A stretch of 64,000 bases of DNA from Stieleria varia (GTDB taxonomy: Bacteria > Planctomycetota > Planctomycetia > Pirellulales > Pirellulaceae), in assembly GCF_038443385.1 (NCBI RefSeq), contig NZ_CP151726.1, positions 6,696,001 through 6,760,000 on the forward strand, read 5' to 3'. The position numbers were made by a program, and so were the translations under genes. Below, one piece after another: positions 31,739 through 41,928 of the stretch; position 1 is the stretch's first letter, and each line of letters begins with the position of its first letter. Under the pieces are notes generated by a model. The model was not told the DNA's origin. It did not search any database and saw only the letters and a program-made list of their open reading frames with translations.

Positions 31739-34303
31739 ATGACACTTCTTTCTCAGAACTTCCGATGCGGATTGGCTGATTGGGTACGATCCTGCTGCAG
31801 CTCTCTTTTCCTACTGCCGCGACCTTTCGCGGCTCGGCTCGCTCTACTGAGCTTCAACTTACTGTGCTTCAGCTTGCTGTGTTTCATCGACACGACCGTG
31901 GCGGAGGATCTCAAGCCTCCGTACTGGGATCAGGCGATTGATTTCACTGGCAACCACGAAATTCGCTCCAACCTGGTTGGTTCGTTGAAGGGGGAGGTGG
32001 CTTTCATCCAAAACACTCTGGTGGGTCCTCAGCGTGGTGAGGAGCAACGTCCGTTGCTAGTGACCGATCGAGCGGCGTATCTGTTGTTCTTTCCGATCGA
32101 TCCTTCGGCCGACCGGTATCAGGTGTTGCTCCGTCAGCGTGACGGAAAAGGGTTGTCACTGGAGCTTCAGACACCCTGGATGGAACCTCGAAACGACTCC
32201 GGCAACTCCGATGGACGGGCACCTGTGGTCTATAGCAAACGTGCGTGGACGGCGGTGGTTCCATGGACGTTCATGCATTTCGGATTGGAGTTGATCGTGC
32301 GGGACGATGCCGGGGCGGAAGGACATCTCCCTGCTGAAGGTTTTCAGTTCGGCCCTCCGATCGAGTTGGTCACGCAGCATGTGGAACTTGGGATGTTGCT
32401 GCCACCGTCGCAGGTGCAAGTCAACAAGTGGTGTCATCCAGACGAGAATCTCTCACCCGAGTTGGCGCTGGACTATTTTCAAATGGTGCCGGTTGCCAAG
32501 TTCACCGCGGCTCAGTACCTGCCGATTCACTTTCCCAAAGTCGTGATGCCAAACGGCAACGTGTATACCGAGCAAAGTACTTTCGAGGGAGCGGGGGTCT
32601 ACAAAGGAGACATGCGGCAAGACATTGCCAAAGGAATGGTTTCAACAGGCATCAACTATGCCAACATCGGGATCCCTTCATCAGCCGGCGGGACAGAAAA
32701 GCAGCCGAGACCGTTTCGACAAACGACCGTGCACACGAGTGCGGGTGTTTACACCGAACTCGATGAGAATGGAAAAACGCAAGCCGTCACTGTGCGACAC
32801 GGACTCAGCGGTGGCGGTGGCCAGCTGACTTTGATGAGCACCACGGGCAACGAGTTCTCGCACGAATATGGCCACGACCATGGATTGCCTCACTATCCGG
32901 GAGGGCCAGAACTGAGTTCTCATTCCCGAAACGGCGCGTGGGGATTCAACGTGTTCAAGAATCGATTGATCGGCAACCTTTTCTGGAACGGCAAACGCCC
33001 CGACGGTGAATTCCCCTATGAATTCGGCTCCGACGCGATGGCCGGTGGCCAACCAATGGGCAAGGTCAGCGTATTCACTCTGCACACTCCATTTTCACTG
33101 AACATGATTCAACAAAAGGTGGGTGATGAATCCGGCGTGCTGGATTTGACCAGTCCGACGGGCTACCGCAAGTGGGACGCGAAGCAACAAGAGATGGTGG
33201 TCTGGGAGGTCGGCTCGCCGAAGCCTGATCAAGTCGGCGTGCCGGTGGTGACGCTGGTGGGAGTTTACGATCCGATTCAACCCAGCAACATGCCCTCGTT
33301 CATCTATCCTGCACTCTACGGCAACTGGGGAAATGTCTTTTCACCCGAAACGATTCGGAACTCGGATCCTGCACTGGTGCAATCACGTTGCGTGTTGGAG
33401 GTAACCGATGCCAACGGCAGGGAGTACCGTTTTCCGCTCAATGATGAGCGATATGACCCGAAGGTCATGAATCAATTTCACGTCAACTTGCCTGCCTCGA
33501 CTCGATTTATTCGAGCCAAGCTGGTGGTACAGACCGATCAACGAATGGAACTGGATTCCCGAGAGCTTGCCGAACCCCACGGCGTGCTGTCAGAACCAGT
33601 CGTTGTCGGACGCGAGCATGGGTTTACTGCGGCCGCTTTGCGATTGCGAGAAATGGACTCCGTTTTGATCCCAGGCGGGTATCCTGATCGCCAGCAGTTG
33701 CACGAAGCGATGGAGGACTACTACGGCGAGATCACGGACTACAAAGCCGGAATCGAGTTTGAGGTTGGAAATGTCTATCGACGAGAGGACGGAAGTTACT
33801 ACCAAGTGGGACCGCCTGATTCTGGAGACACGAAACTCCGCTTCCGAAAACTCGGTGACTCCAACAAGTATCTCAGTAACAAACGCCTGAAACTTGGCAC
33901 CCAGAGCAAGGACTACGCCAAAGACGTGATGAAGGGAACGAGCGGTGTCTACTACTACGTTCCCGTAGACCACGATCGGGTGATGCAGTCCGATGCGTCC
34001 AGTCCAGAATCCGCAACCTGGTACGCGAAGGGAGATCACACAAAGATCACTGTCAATGCAGCGGATTCCCAAGGCGGCAGGCAACCCATCGTTTTGCGTG
34101 GTCAAATCAATGATTCGCACGTCATCAGCCGCGGGGCTCCGGTGACGGAATCGAGCCGAGTACGTTTCAATTACTATCCGGAAGACAATCCCGGTGTTCC
34201 GGCAGGAAAGTATCAAGTGCAATTTTCGGCGTACGCACAAGGATGGCACTCCAAACGCTTGATCGAATCATTTCGAGTCGTCGGACTCATCGACGTGAAG
34301 TAG
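31739..34303 (+). CDS. secreted M66 (StcE-like) zinc metalloprotease
   Basis: The 854-aa product has a hydrophobic signal segment (about residues 32-54, LALLSFNLLCFSLLCF, cleavage near TTVA|ED). Its central catalytic motif is HEYGHDHGLPH at residues 375-385, with H375, H379 and H385 as likely zinc ligands and E376 as catalytic base. StcE/TagA peptidases of family M66 carry H-E-x-G-H-N-Y-G-L-G-H-Y, and here too a Y-P-G-G follows. StcE enzymes cut mucin-type glycoproteins; the substrate here is unknown. The C-terminal about 250 residues (from FTAAALRLREMDSVLIPGG) form extra domains. Next on the map is a convergent giant gene. Confidence 0.85.
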   Translation: MTLLSQNFRCGLADWVRSCCSSLFLLPRPFAARLALLSFNLLCFSLLCFIDTTVAEDLKPPYWDQAIDFTGNHEIRSNLVGSLKGEVAFIQNTLVGPQRGEEQRPLLVTDRAAYLLFFPIDPSADRYQVLLRQRDGKGLSLELQTPWMEPRNDSGNSDGRAPVVYSKRAWTAVVPWTFMHFGLELIVRDDAGAEGHLPAEGFQFGPPIELVTQHVELGMLLPPSQVQVNKWCHPDENLSPELALDYFQMVPVAKFTAAQYLPIHFPKVVMPNGNVYTEQSTFEGAGVYKGDMRQDIAKGMVSTGINYANIGIPSSAGGTEKQPRPFRQTTVHTSAGVYTELDENGKTQAVTVRHGLSGGGGQLTLMSTTGNEFSHEYGHDHGLPHYPGGPELSSHSRNGAWGFNVFKNRLIGNLFWNGKRPDGEFPYEFGSDAMAGGQPMGKVSVFTLHTPFSLNMIQQKVGDESGVLDLTSPTGYRKWDAKQQEMVVWEVGSPKPDQVGVPVVTLVGVYDPIQPSNMPSFIYPALYGNWGNVFSPETIRNSDPALVQSRCVLEVTDANGREYRFPLNDERYDPKVMNQFHVNLPASTRFIRAKLVVQTDQRMELDSRELAEPHGVLSEPVVVGREHGFTAAALRLREMDSVLIPGGYPDRQQLHEAMEDYYGEITDYKAGIEFEVGNVYRREDGSYYQVGPPDSGDTKLRFRKLGDSNKYLSNKRLKLGTQSKDYAKDVMKGTSGVYYYVPVDHDRVMQSDASSPESATWYAKGDHTKITVNAADSQGGRQPIVLRGQINDSHVISRGAPVTESSRVRFNYYPEDNPGVPAGKYQVQFSAYAQGWHSKRLIESFRVVGLIDVK

Positions 34304-34479
34304 TTTGATCAACGATTCGAAGATACCCGGGTGATGCCCCTTACCATACGGCGAAAGCGACGGCAGAGACTACTTGAATTGACAGTCGATACCAAACTTG
34401 GAATCACAAGCGAGACGGTCGTTCAAGCGGACGCGGCAGATGACTCTGGATTAGGCGATGTCGCGAGTGATAAATACCC

Positions 34480-37400
34480 TTAGGCTAGAATCCACTCCGA
34501 AACAGCTCTTTGATCCAGCATCAATTTGTCTATTGCGAGTTCGTCGTATCGTTCTTCTTCGCGAAATGAATTCGCTTCGTTTTCAGGATCAAGGGCGGCG
34601 GATGCTCTCCAACCCTGGACAACTTGATCGATAGTTGCCACGTCAGAGGGAATTCCATCGACTTCTGCCAGGACTTCGAGATGCCCATCATCCTTGCGTA
34701 CTTTGTCGCGATGCTGCTCGTCAGAACGCGTCAAACGGAAGGGAAGCAATGCCTGACGAGCAACGACGGGGGATTTCGATCGGTCCAGCAACGCAGTGGG
34801 AGGTAACGGCGTGATTGCTTCAGAGAAACCAGTTGCCGGCAGTGCTTCGAATTCATTGTTTTCTCTGTATTCCAACCACAACTGATTGATGATCACCAAT
34901 GCATCCAGTGCACTGATTCGTCCATCACCATTGGGGTCGAAAAATGGTGTTGGAGTCGGCGGCACAGGCAACCGACGTATGCCGCCGGTACGCAACTCGT
35001 TGATGATCTCCAGAGCGTCCAAGGCGGTGTGAGTTCCGTTGGCTCCCACGTCAAACGGATCATCAGGGTTGGTCCATGAATCGTAGGGGTTGAGCGAAAT
35101 GATTTCCCGGTTGTCAAATCCTTCCATAAGCTCCCCAACAACATTCGTCGCATCGACCACCAAGTACGCGGTCACAACTCCGCCAAGCGTATCTCTGGCA
35201 TCGGCGATGGTGAAATTGAATGGGGAAGATTCATTTGGAGCAAGAGACCCGATCGCCACCTCGTGCAGTACGGTGCCGACGTGGGGATCATCAGCCATCA
35301 AACGCACGACGGTTTCGGCACCAGTCGGTGATACACCGTTGGAAATGATTTCCGCGGAGATGACTAGATCGCTACCCACCAAATTCGCCGTCAAGTGCTG
35401 CGGTTGCAAATTTGGTAGATAGTGATCTGCTGACGCGGTATTGTTAGATTCGTCTTTCTCTAAAACATCATCACGAACGTCGACGGCAATTTCAAAGTTG
35501 ACCGCCGCTGAGGGATCTACCAATTCGTTCAACGAAAAGGAAACCTGCATGGACTCTCCCGGAGTCAAAGCGGGAATCATCAAGGGCGATTCCGGTCGTG
35601 GCACCGCATCGATATTCAATTGCACCTGCATAGGATCGCTGGCAAGATCGCCGGTATTGGTCACCACGGAATTCACCAGCAACACGCCCGGCGTGGAGGT
35701 GTCGAAAGAGATCGGACCGATCGTCAGATCAGGGCCGACTGGCGACGAGGAAAGTACCAAACCAGAGGTTGTCAGAATGGGCGTGCCGCCGTTTGGACCT
35801 TCGCCTTCGGCACCGCCCGTATCAGTCGTGATCGTTCGTGACAGATTCAAGACATTGAACTCACCATTTTGTGCGAACGGCAACAGCCACCAGGGCAGTT
35901 CATCCGCCGGGGTTTCCATTCGCTGGGGCATGCCCCAGGTTCCATCGGTATCTTGGATCGCGTACCCCACGCCGACACCGTCAGCAAAAGACTCGACCCA
36001 AGCAACGATCACGCGTCCCGATTCGTCCAGCGTCATGACGGGATCGGAAAGGCCGGGCGACTGAACAACCAACGTGGGCGATCCGATTTGGCCGTTCTCA
36101 AATGTCGTGAAATGAATCTCGTCCGCGGTGTCTTCAGGGTCCATTCCCGTCGAGACCTGCTGATTCAGCCACACCAGTCCGGCGGCCTCACCACCGGACA
36201 ACGCAATGACTTGAGGTGAAACCGCGTGTGGCTGAGAGGTCAACACGGTGGTGGTCGACCATGCACCGCTTTGGCGAATTGACAAAGGCAACCCGGCCGG
36301 TTTGCTTGCCGAGACGTCTTCCCAAACGACCAACGCCTCAATGTTATTGCCCAAATCCGCATGTACGGCATGGGGGACACTGGCGACTTGAGCTGATGAA
36401 GCAACTGTCTCTGCATTTGCCCACGATACTCCATCAAAACTCAATTGCTCGATCGAGCTGTCAACAGCGATCTCATCGTCCGCAAACAACGACGTATTCC
36501 CGTCCGCGTCATTCAAATACGTCAACACCAATCCGTTTGACGTCTGCGTCAAATCTGGCAGATAGTCCATTCCGACATCCGCGGTCACCAATGCTGGGGC
36601 ACTCCAACTCTGCGTCGACAGGTTGAAAACAGAATAGTACAAATCCATCGAATCCAACAACGCGTAGGGATCGGGCGTTACGGTATCAGACACTGCCGCG
36701 CCGACGTGATTCCAGACCGCCACGGGAGTTCCATCGGGCATCAATCCGACCGTTGGTTGTACATCCAATAGGCTGTCGTCAGTGATCGCGATGGGTGATT
36801 GCCAAACACCGTTGACTTGTCGAGCGGCCATGATTTCCAATCGACCTTCGACCGGTTTCATGGGGTCTTCGTCCACCCACACCAACGTCTTGGCTCCATC
36901 ATTTGCAACCGCCAATGAGGGTGCGGCAAACCGGTAACGAATATCGGGCATGCCGTCGACATCCAAGGTTGCAAAGTGAGCCCCCGCGGTGCTGTCGGCC
37001 AACGTTAATGTTGGCGTCAGCCCTTCGCCTGCCACCGACGCCGCAGCGCCCTGGGCTCCGGCATTGCAACCGGCCAGATGAAATGGCGGGTCCGGAAAGT
37101 TGAACTCGTACTCGGCCTTGGCGATCAACACGTGGACTTCCGCGGTCAACGCGAACTGCAAGGTCAACTCGTCCAGCAAGCAAGGATCAGCGGGCACGTT
37201 GAAGTTTGCATTGATATTTCCTCCGACACCTCCTTCCGCATACGCCAGACCTTCGAATCCCGCTGAGATCTTGATGGCAGCGCCGACGCCGATCCCGAAA
37301 CCGGCGGGCTCCCAATCCAAAGTCCCATCAGCCTGTTCGATGACCGACAGCGTTGCACTGAGCGCTCCGTTCAGCTCTCCGTGTGCACTCAAGAAACTCA

Positions 37401-40400
37401 CCGGCGGCGGCAGCGGAACCTTGGGCGACTCCACATCGCCTTCGAGACTGACCGTGGTGGACGCGCTGATCAGTTTTAACGTCCCATCGCTGGGCTTTGC
37501 CGTCCCGCTGATCTCCACATCGACCTCCGGGAAAACTTGGCGACCAGCAATCATCCCCGACCAAGGTCCCTTGCCCGTCAAAGACGCGATCCCGTCGCTT
37601 CGGAAATCCAAGTCCACTTCGTACGATCCGATTTCCGGCCCAAGGCTGCCGGCACCAAGCGTCACGGTCACGGGCAATTCAAAGAATCCGTCGGTAACAA
37701 AACCGGGGAACCCGAACCCCGCATGATACTTGGCAACTTTGTCGTAAGGACCGTTGCCGACATCTTCCACCGTCACCAGCACATCGCCAATCCATTCCGG
37801 ATTCTCAATTTGCGTGTAGTCCAGCGGAAACACCGTCGGGGGCAACGCTGAGAACGACGTTGCGGTCAGTGTGACCCGCGACGTCCCGGGCGTGAGATCT
37901 TCGCCGAGATCAAAACTGAAATCAAAGGGAGGGCTACTGGCACCCAGGATCAGAACGCTTTCGCTTTTCGAGCCTGCCTCGAGTCGCAGCTCGCGAGAGA
38001 CCGAAGAACCTAAATCGGTTCCCGGCAGATTGCCGTTCCAATCCACCGATTCGACTCGAATCTCATTTTCCAAGTTGACCCCGGCGAGAAACACGCCGGA
38101 CTTGTATTCACGCTTCACATCGGCGGCATCGATCCTGGGTCGGATGTCGACCGACACGGATTGCGACTGAGTGTTGTTCTCTACGTCATCGACCAACTCG
38201 GATACCGTGTTGTTTGGATCCAGCGTGACGGTCAATCCGAGACTACGTTGACCTTGAGCATCCAACAACAATTGCGTGACATTCCATTGAATGTCGACCA
38301 TGACATCATTGGGTTGTCCTGTGGCGGCGGGCAAAGTGACAAACTGATCCAAGTCGAACGGCTCGATCGTGTTACCATCTTGGTCACGGATCTGTAACAA
38401 AACGTTTTCCGCATCACGCCCTCCTTCGTTGCGGACGATGATCGTGTCTCGAAAGATGAACTCGCCATTCTCGAACGAAAACTTGTCCAACGTAACATCT
38501 AGTCCATCGACAACCAGTTCCGGTGCGGTTGCCGAAGGAGAAAACTCACTCGTATTGCCATCGGGATCTGTCGCCGTCATTGCAAAGAAACTCGCCCGCT
38601 GTCCATTTCTCGTTGCGTTGGGTTGAGGTGCTGCCACATCGACGAAAAAGTCGGCGATGCCGCTCGCGCCGACTTGCACCTCGACCGTTTCTAGCAGGAT
38701 TCGCCCTTCACCAGCATCCTCTTGAATGAAATTGCTGAACACCTGCACGGTGTAGGTCTGACTGGGAGTCGTCGCTAATTGCGCCGTCAAACGGACGGTT
38801 TGTTTGTCCGACGAAGTTTGCAGTTGGTCAATCGTCGGATAATTTTGTAATCCGTTGGGGCCAACGTCGGTATCGGGCAAGCCAATCGCGGGGATGTCGT
38901 TGTCCGTTACGCCGGCGGCACCCAAATCGATCCCTTGACCGCCGTTGGCAAAGATCGAGTTGCTGAGAATGCGATTCCCCGTCGCATCGTCGCCCATGAT
39001 TCGTACGCCGTCGAATCCATTGATCGCAATTCGGTTCGCTGCCAGGGCTTGAGGTATTGTTGCTGTCGATGGGATGGCAACATCGGGTCGACCGCCAATC
39101 CAGTTGTCACTGGCATCAATGATCTCGATCCCGTTCTCAAGATTTCCCAAGACACGCACATTCTCGTTGACTTGGCCTGACGAGGATGTCCCGATGCCGT
39201 TGCCCAAGATTTGATTGCCAGTCGCCGTACCTTCGATTCGAATTCCATTGTTGAAATTATCTGAGATGACATTGGCTCCGCGAGGAAATGCGCCGGACAC
39301 CAAGGCGGTATAAGGTCCGATACGGTTGTCGCTCGCGTCGATGATACGGACTCCATCACCTCGATTGCCAAGTTGTTCATCACCGATGACACCAACGCCG
39401 ATCAAGTTGCCGATGGCGACGTTTTCGGTTGCGATCGATCCTTCGATTCGCAAGCCATCACCTTGATTTCCAGAAATCAAGTTCCCGTAAACATCGGTGT
39501 CGATCGCCTTTCCGATCAAATTCGCCGGTGCATGTTGAATCAGAATCCCGGCACCGCCATTGGGCAATTTCGCATTACCGGCTTGGTTGAGTCCAATCGT
39601 GTTGCCATAGATTTCGTTCTCGCGTGCTTCCCCGCCAAACACGATCACGCCGTCCATGCCATTGCCGGAAATCAAGTTGCGTGATCCAGGCAGCTCTCCA
39701 CCCAAACGAGTCCCCGAAACATTGCCATCCAAGTGAACGCCGCGAAAAGTATTGCCGATCGCGGCGGTTCCATCGGCGCCCGTTCCGATCCGGTTTCCTT
39801 CGATCACCGTTCCGGTTACCGGTGGCAACGCATTGCTCCCCAGGACGGTGACGCCATCTCCACCATTGCCCGAAATCAGATTTGCCTGGTCGGCTTGATC
39901 GCCGCCGATTTGAGTTCCGCTGGCATCAGAGATCAGAATGCCATCGCCGGCGTTCGGCAATGCTGCCGTCCCCGAGGCATTGGTACCGATTCGATTGCCC
40001 TGGACGATGGTTCCCTGGGCATTACCGTTGGCGATAAAAATCCCATGACCGGGTATCCCTTCGGCGGGGATCGCGACTGATCCGCTGATGACGTTCCCGA
40101 GAATCAATTGCGACTGATCGCTGACCGGACCGCCAATGATCGTGCCGGGAGCATCATTGATCAGAATCCCTGTGTTGTTGCCGATCGCAGCATCTCCATC
40201 GACGTTAGTGCCGATCCGATTACCGACGATGCGATTCCCAGATGCCGTGTTGCCAGCGATCACGACGCCGGTTTTGTTTCCGGAAATGGTGTTTCCCACC
40301 GGCCCGCCGATGAGATTGTCCGCCGCGAACGTGACATCGATTCCGGTGCCGTTGGAAAGGGGGGCCTCAAAGGCGCCGATTCCGATCAGATTGCCGTCGA

Positions 40401-41562
40401 TGATGTTTTCGCGTGGCCCGTTGTAGATGCGAATCCCGTACTCACCGTTGCCTGCGATGACATTGCCCGCGCCAGGATCCAAACCGCCGATCACATTCAT
40501 GATCGGTGGACGATCCGGCCGTCCTTGCGGATCGATGTCGATACCAATGAGCTGTCCTGACATGGCACCGGAGCCATCCACTGTGGTGCCGATGAAGTTG
40601 CCCTGAATGGTGTTCTCTGATGCACCTTGCGACAATTGAATTCCGATGGCACTGCTGGAGATGACGTTCCCTTGGCCGCTTTCAGAACCTCCGATCAGAT
40701 TGCCGGTGATCTCGACCAAACGAATTCCGGCTTGTGTGTTCGGTAACGGCGTGTCATCTGGCAAGATACCGATAAAATTCCCAAGGACAGAATTCCCCGC
40801 GTTGGGAATCGGTGTGTTCAAATCGTTGCTGCCGATTGCGACTCCCACGCGAAATCCGCCGATCACGTTTCCCGCACCCGGAGCGGAACCACCGATCCGA
40901 TTGGCCAGTCCGCTGATGCTGATACCTTCCGCATTGGGATTGCTGTCGGACATGGACGTCTCAGGATTGAATCCGACATAGCTCCCTTCCAAGACGTTGT
41001 TGCTGCCCGTGATCTCTAAACCACCGGCGAGTACGACGACTGTCTCATCCACCTCCACTCCACCGATCTGGTTCTGACTTCCGTTGACGGTCAACGTTTC
41101 AAAAATGGATTGTTGGATCGTGTTGTTATTCGTCCCGATGCGTAATTCATCTTGAACGAACACTCCCTTGATCATCGCACCGTCACCAAAGACATTCACG
41201 GGCCCTTGAATGATCACCCGCCCGGATGTCTGCGTCGTGCCATCCAGGATGACGTTGGCTGCGATCCCCAACCCACCAGGAATTTCGGGAAAGAACTCGC
41301 TGTCACCGGGGATCGCAAACTCAATGGTGTCACCACCGCCTCGCGACGCCGTCTGCTGGAGCGCTGCGCGCAATGTGCAAATCCCACTCGGTGGCGTAGG
41401 TGGATCCGTCCCAGGATGATTCGCGGTATCGCATATCCCATCGTCCAGATAACTGTCGCCTTCATCGGCTGTGGAGTTCACCGTGTAGGTTGCCAGCAGG
41501 CGTCTCTTCTCCAGAACCTCCAGTCGCAATCGACAGTGAGGATAACGACGTCGGCGAATCAT
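34480..41562 (-). CDS. giant exported parallel beta-helix protein with LEPR-XLL-like N-terminus, CARDB-type domains and dockerin
   Basis: The 2360-aa product starts MIRRRRYPHCRLRLEVLEKR followed by RLLA, a variant of the LEPR-XLL export signal of planctomycetes. Next comes a CSLREA-like segment (YTVNSTADEGD ... ICTLRAAL). About 850 residues of right-handed beta-helix follow, with recurring N-x-I-x-G-N, G-N-x-I-G and I-G-G turns. Further parts are CARDB-like Ig domains (VVNTGDLASDPMQVQLNID), a middle region with beta-propeller-like text, and two dockerin-type calcium loops near the end (ALDALEIINEL and DPNGDGRISALDALVIINQL). The ATG at 41562 has GGGAG before it; GTG 41607 is the alternative. 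A surface or matrix role is inferred. Confidence 0.85.
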   Translation of the reverse strand: MIRRRRYPHCRLRLEVLEKRRLLATYTVNSTADEGDSYLDDGICDTANHPGTDPPTPPSGICTLRAALQQTASRGGGDTIEFAIPGDSEFFPEIPGGLGIAANVILDGTTQTSGRVIIQGPVNVFGDGAMIKGVFVQDELRIGTNNNTIQQSIFETLTVNGSQNQIGGVEVDETVVVLAGGLEITGSNNVLEGSYVGFNPETSMSDSNPNAEGISISGLANRIGGSAPGAGNVIGGFRVGVAIGSNDLNTPIPNAGNSVLGNFIGILPDDTPLPNTQAGIRLVEITGNLIGGSESGQGNVISSSAIGIQLSQGASENTIQGNFIGTTVDGSGAMSGQLIGIDIDPQGRPDRPPIMNVIGGLDPGAGNVIAGNGEYGIRIYNGPRENIIDGNLIGIGAFEAPLSNGTGIDVTFAADNLIGGPVGNTISGNKTGVVIAGNTASGNRIVGNRIGTNVDGDAAIGNNTGILINDAPGTIIGGPVSDQSQLILGNVISGSVAIPAEGIPGHGIFIANGNAQGTIVQGNRIGTNASGTAALPNAGDGILISDASGTQIGGDQADQANLISGNGGDGVTVLGSNALPPVTGTVIEGNRIGTGADGTAAIGNTFRGVHLDGNVSGTRLGGELPGSRNLISGNGMDGVIVFGGEARENEIYGNTIGLNQAGNAKLPNGGAGILIQHAPANLIGKAIDTDVYGNLISGNQGDGLRIEGSIATENVAIGNLIGVGVIGDEQLGNRGDGVRIIDASDNRIGPYTALVSGAFPRGANVISDNFNNGIRIEGTATGNQILGNGIGTSSSGQVNENVRVLGNLENGIEIIDASDNWIGGRPDVAIPSTATIPQALAANRIAINGFDGVRIMGDDATGNRILSNSIFANGGQGIDLGAAGVTDNDIPAIGLPDTDVGPNGLQNYPTIDQLQTSSDKQTVRLTAQLATTPSQTYTVQVFSNFIQEDAGEGRILLETVEVQVGASGIADFFVDVAAPQPNATRNGQRASFFAMTATDPDGNTSEFSPSATAPELVVDGLDVTLDKFSFENGEFIFRDTIIVRNEGGRDAENVLLQIRDQDGNTIEPFDLDQFVTLPAATGQPNDVMVDIQWNVTQLLLDAQGQRSLGLTVTLDPNNTVSELVDDVENNTQSQSVSVDIRPRIDAADVKREYKSGVFLAGVNLENEIRVESVDWNGNLPGTDLGSSVSRELRLEAGSKSESVLILGASSPPFDFSFDLGEDLTPGTSRVTLTATSFSALPPTVFPLDYTQIENPEWIGDVLVTVEDVGNGPYDKVAKYHAGFGFPGFVTDGFFELPVTVTLGAGSLGPEIGSYEVDLDFRSDGIASLTGKGPWSGMIAGRQVFPEVDVEISGTAKPSDGTLKLISASTTVSLEGDVESPKVPLPPPVSFLSAHGELNGALSATLSVIEQADGTLDWEPAGFGIGVGAAIKISAGFEGLAYAEGGVGGNINANFNVPADPCLLDELTLQFALTAEVHVLIAKAEYEFNFPDPPFHLAGCNAGAQGAAASVAGEGLTPTLTLADSTAGAHFATLDVDGMPDIRYRFAAPSLAVANDGAKTLVWVDEDPMKPVEGRLEIMAARQVNGVWQSPIAITDDSLLDVQPTVGLMPDGTPVAVWNHVGAAVSDTVTPDPYALLDSMDLYYSVFNLSTQSWSAPALVTADVGMDYLPDLTQTSNGLVLTYLNDADGNTSLFADDEIAVDSSIEQLSFDGVSWANAETVASSAQVASVPHAVHADLGNNIEALVVWEDVSASKPAGLPLSIRQSGAWSTTTVLTSQPHAVSPQVIALSGGEAAGLVWLNQQVSTGMDPEDTADEIHFTTFENGQIGSPTLVVQSPGLSDPVMTLDESGRVIVAWVESFADGVGVGYAIQDTDGTWGMPQRMETPADELPWWLLPFAQNGEFNVLNLSRTITTDTGGAEGEGPNGGTPILTTSGLVLSSSPVGPDLTIGPISFDTSTPGVLLVNSVVTNTGDLASDPMQVQLNIDAVPRPESPLMIPALTPGESMQVSFSLNELVDPSAAVNFEIAVDVRDDVLEKDESNNTASADHYLPNLQPQHLTANLVGSDLVISAEIISNGVSPTGAETVVRLMADDPHVGTVLHEVAIGSLAPNESSPFNFTIADARDTLGGVVTAYLVVDATNVVGELMEGFDNREIISLNPYDSWTNPDDPFDVGANGTHTALDALEIINELRTGGIRRLPVPPTPTPFFDPNGDGRISALDALVIINQLWLEYRENNEFEALPATGFSEAITPLPPTALLDRSKSPVVARQALLPFRLTRSDEQHRDKVRKDDGHLEVLAEVDGIPSDVATIDQVVQGWRASAALDPENEANSFREEERYDELAIDKLMLDQRAVSEWILA

Positions 41563-41928
41563 TGCCGGACTCCCAAATGCGAGATCAGTTTCTTCGTTGC
41601 GAATCACACTGAGAAAGCAACAATCGTTTATCGTCGCACAACACGAGTGCAGAATCCACCGATTCAGAGATACGATGACGCAAAGAATGCGATTTTCAAT
41701 TTAAGATTCAAATCCGCCTCGTCCGCCGAGCATGTCGTTTTCGCACACACTGTAGTCTTGAACACTACTCGTGAGGCATTCATCACGCCTCATTTCTGTT
41801 GACGGTAGTCCTCAAGAAAGCACCTTGGTGAAAGTGTATCTTCACCAAGGCGTTCGACGCGACGGCGATTGTGGACCATAATGGGGCCCCATCCTTCCAA
41901 ATTCCCGCCTGCTCGATTTGTGACCAAA
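41563..41928. other. divergent intergenic region with a perfect 10-bp hairpin
   Basis: The region separates the beta-helix gene (leftward) from the PSCyt gene (rightward). It is AT-richer than its neighbours around 41690-41800. The main structure is the inverted repeat at 41823-41850. No promoter could be fixed with confidence. Confidence 0.5.
41823..41850. promoter_or_regulatory. 10-bp perfect inverted repeat, possible operator or leader hairpin
   Basis: CCTTGGTGAA (41823-41832) is matched exactly in reverse complement by TTCACCAAGG (41841-41850), with the 8-base spacer AGTGTATC. It lies 31 bases before ATG 41881 and 79 before ATG 41929. It is not followed by a T-run, so a terminator is unlikely; operator or 5' leader hairpin both fit. 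Confidence 0.6.

Noticed and set aside
38900..41200. Regularly spaced similar stretches that could suggest a CRISPR or DNA repeat array
   Set aside because: They are degenerate coding repeats of a beta-helix, with no constant repeat and spacer pattern.
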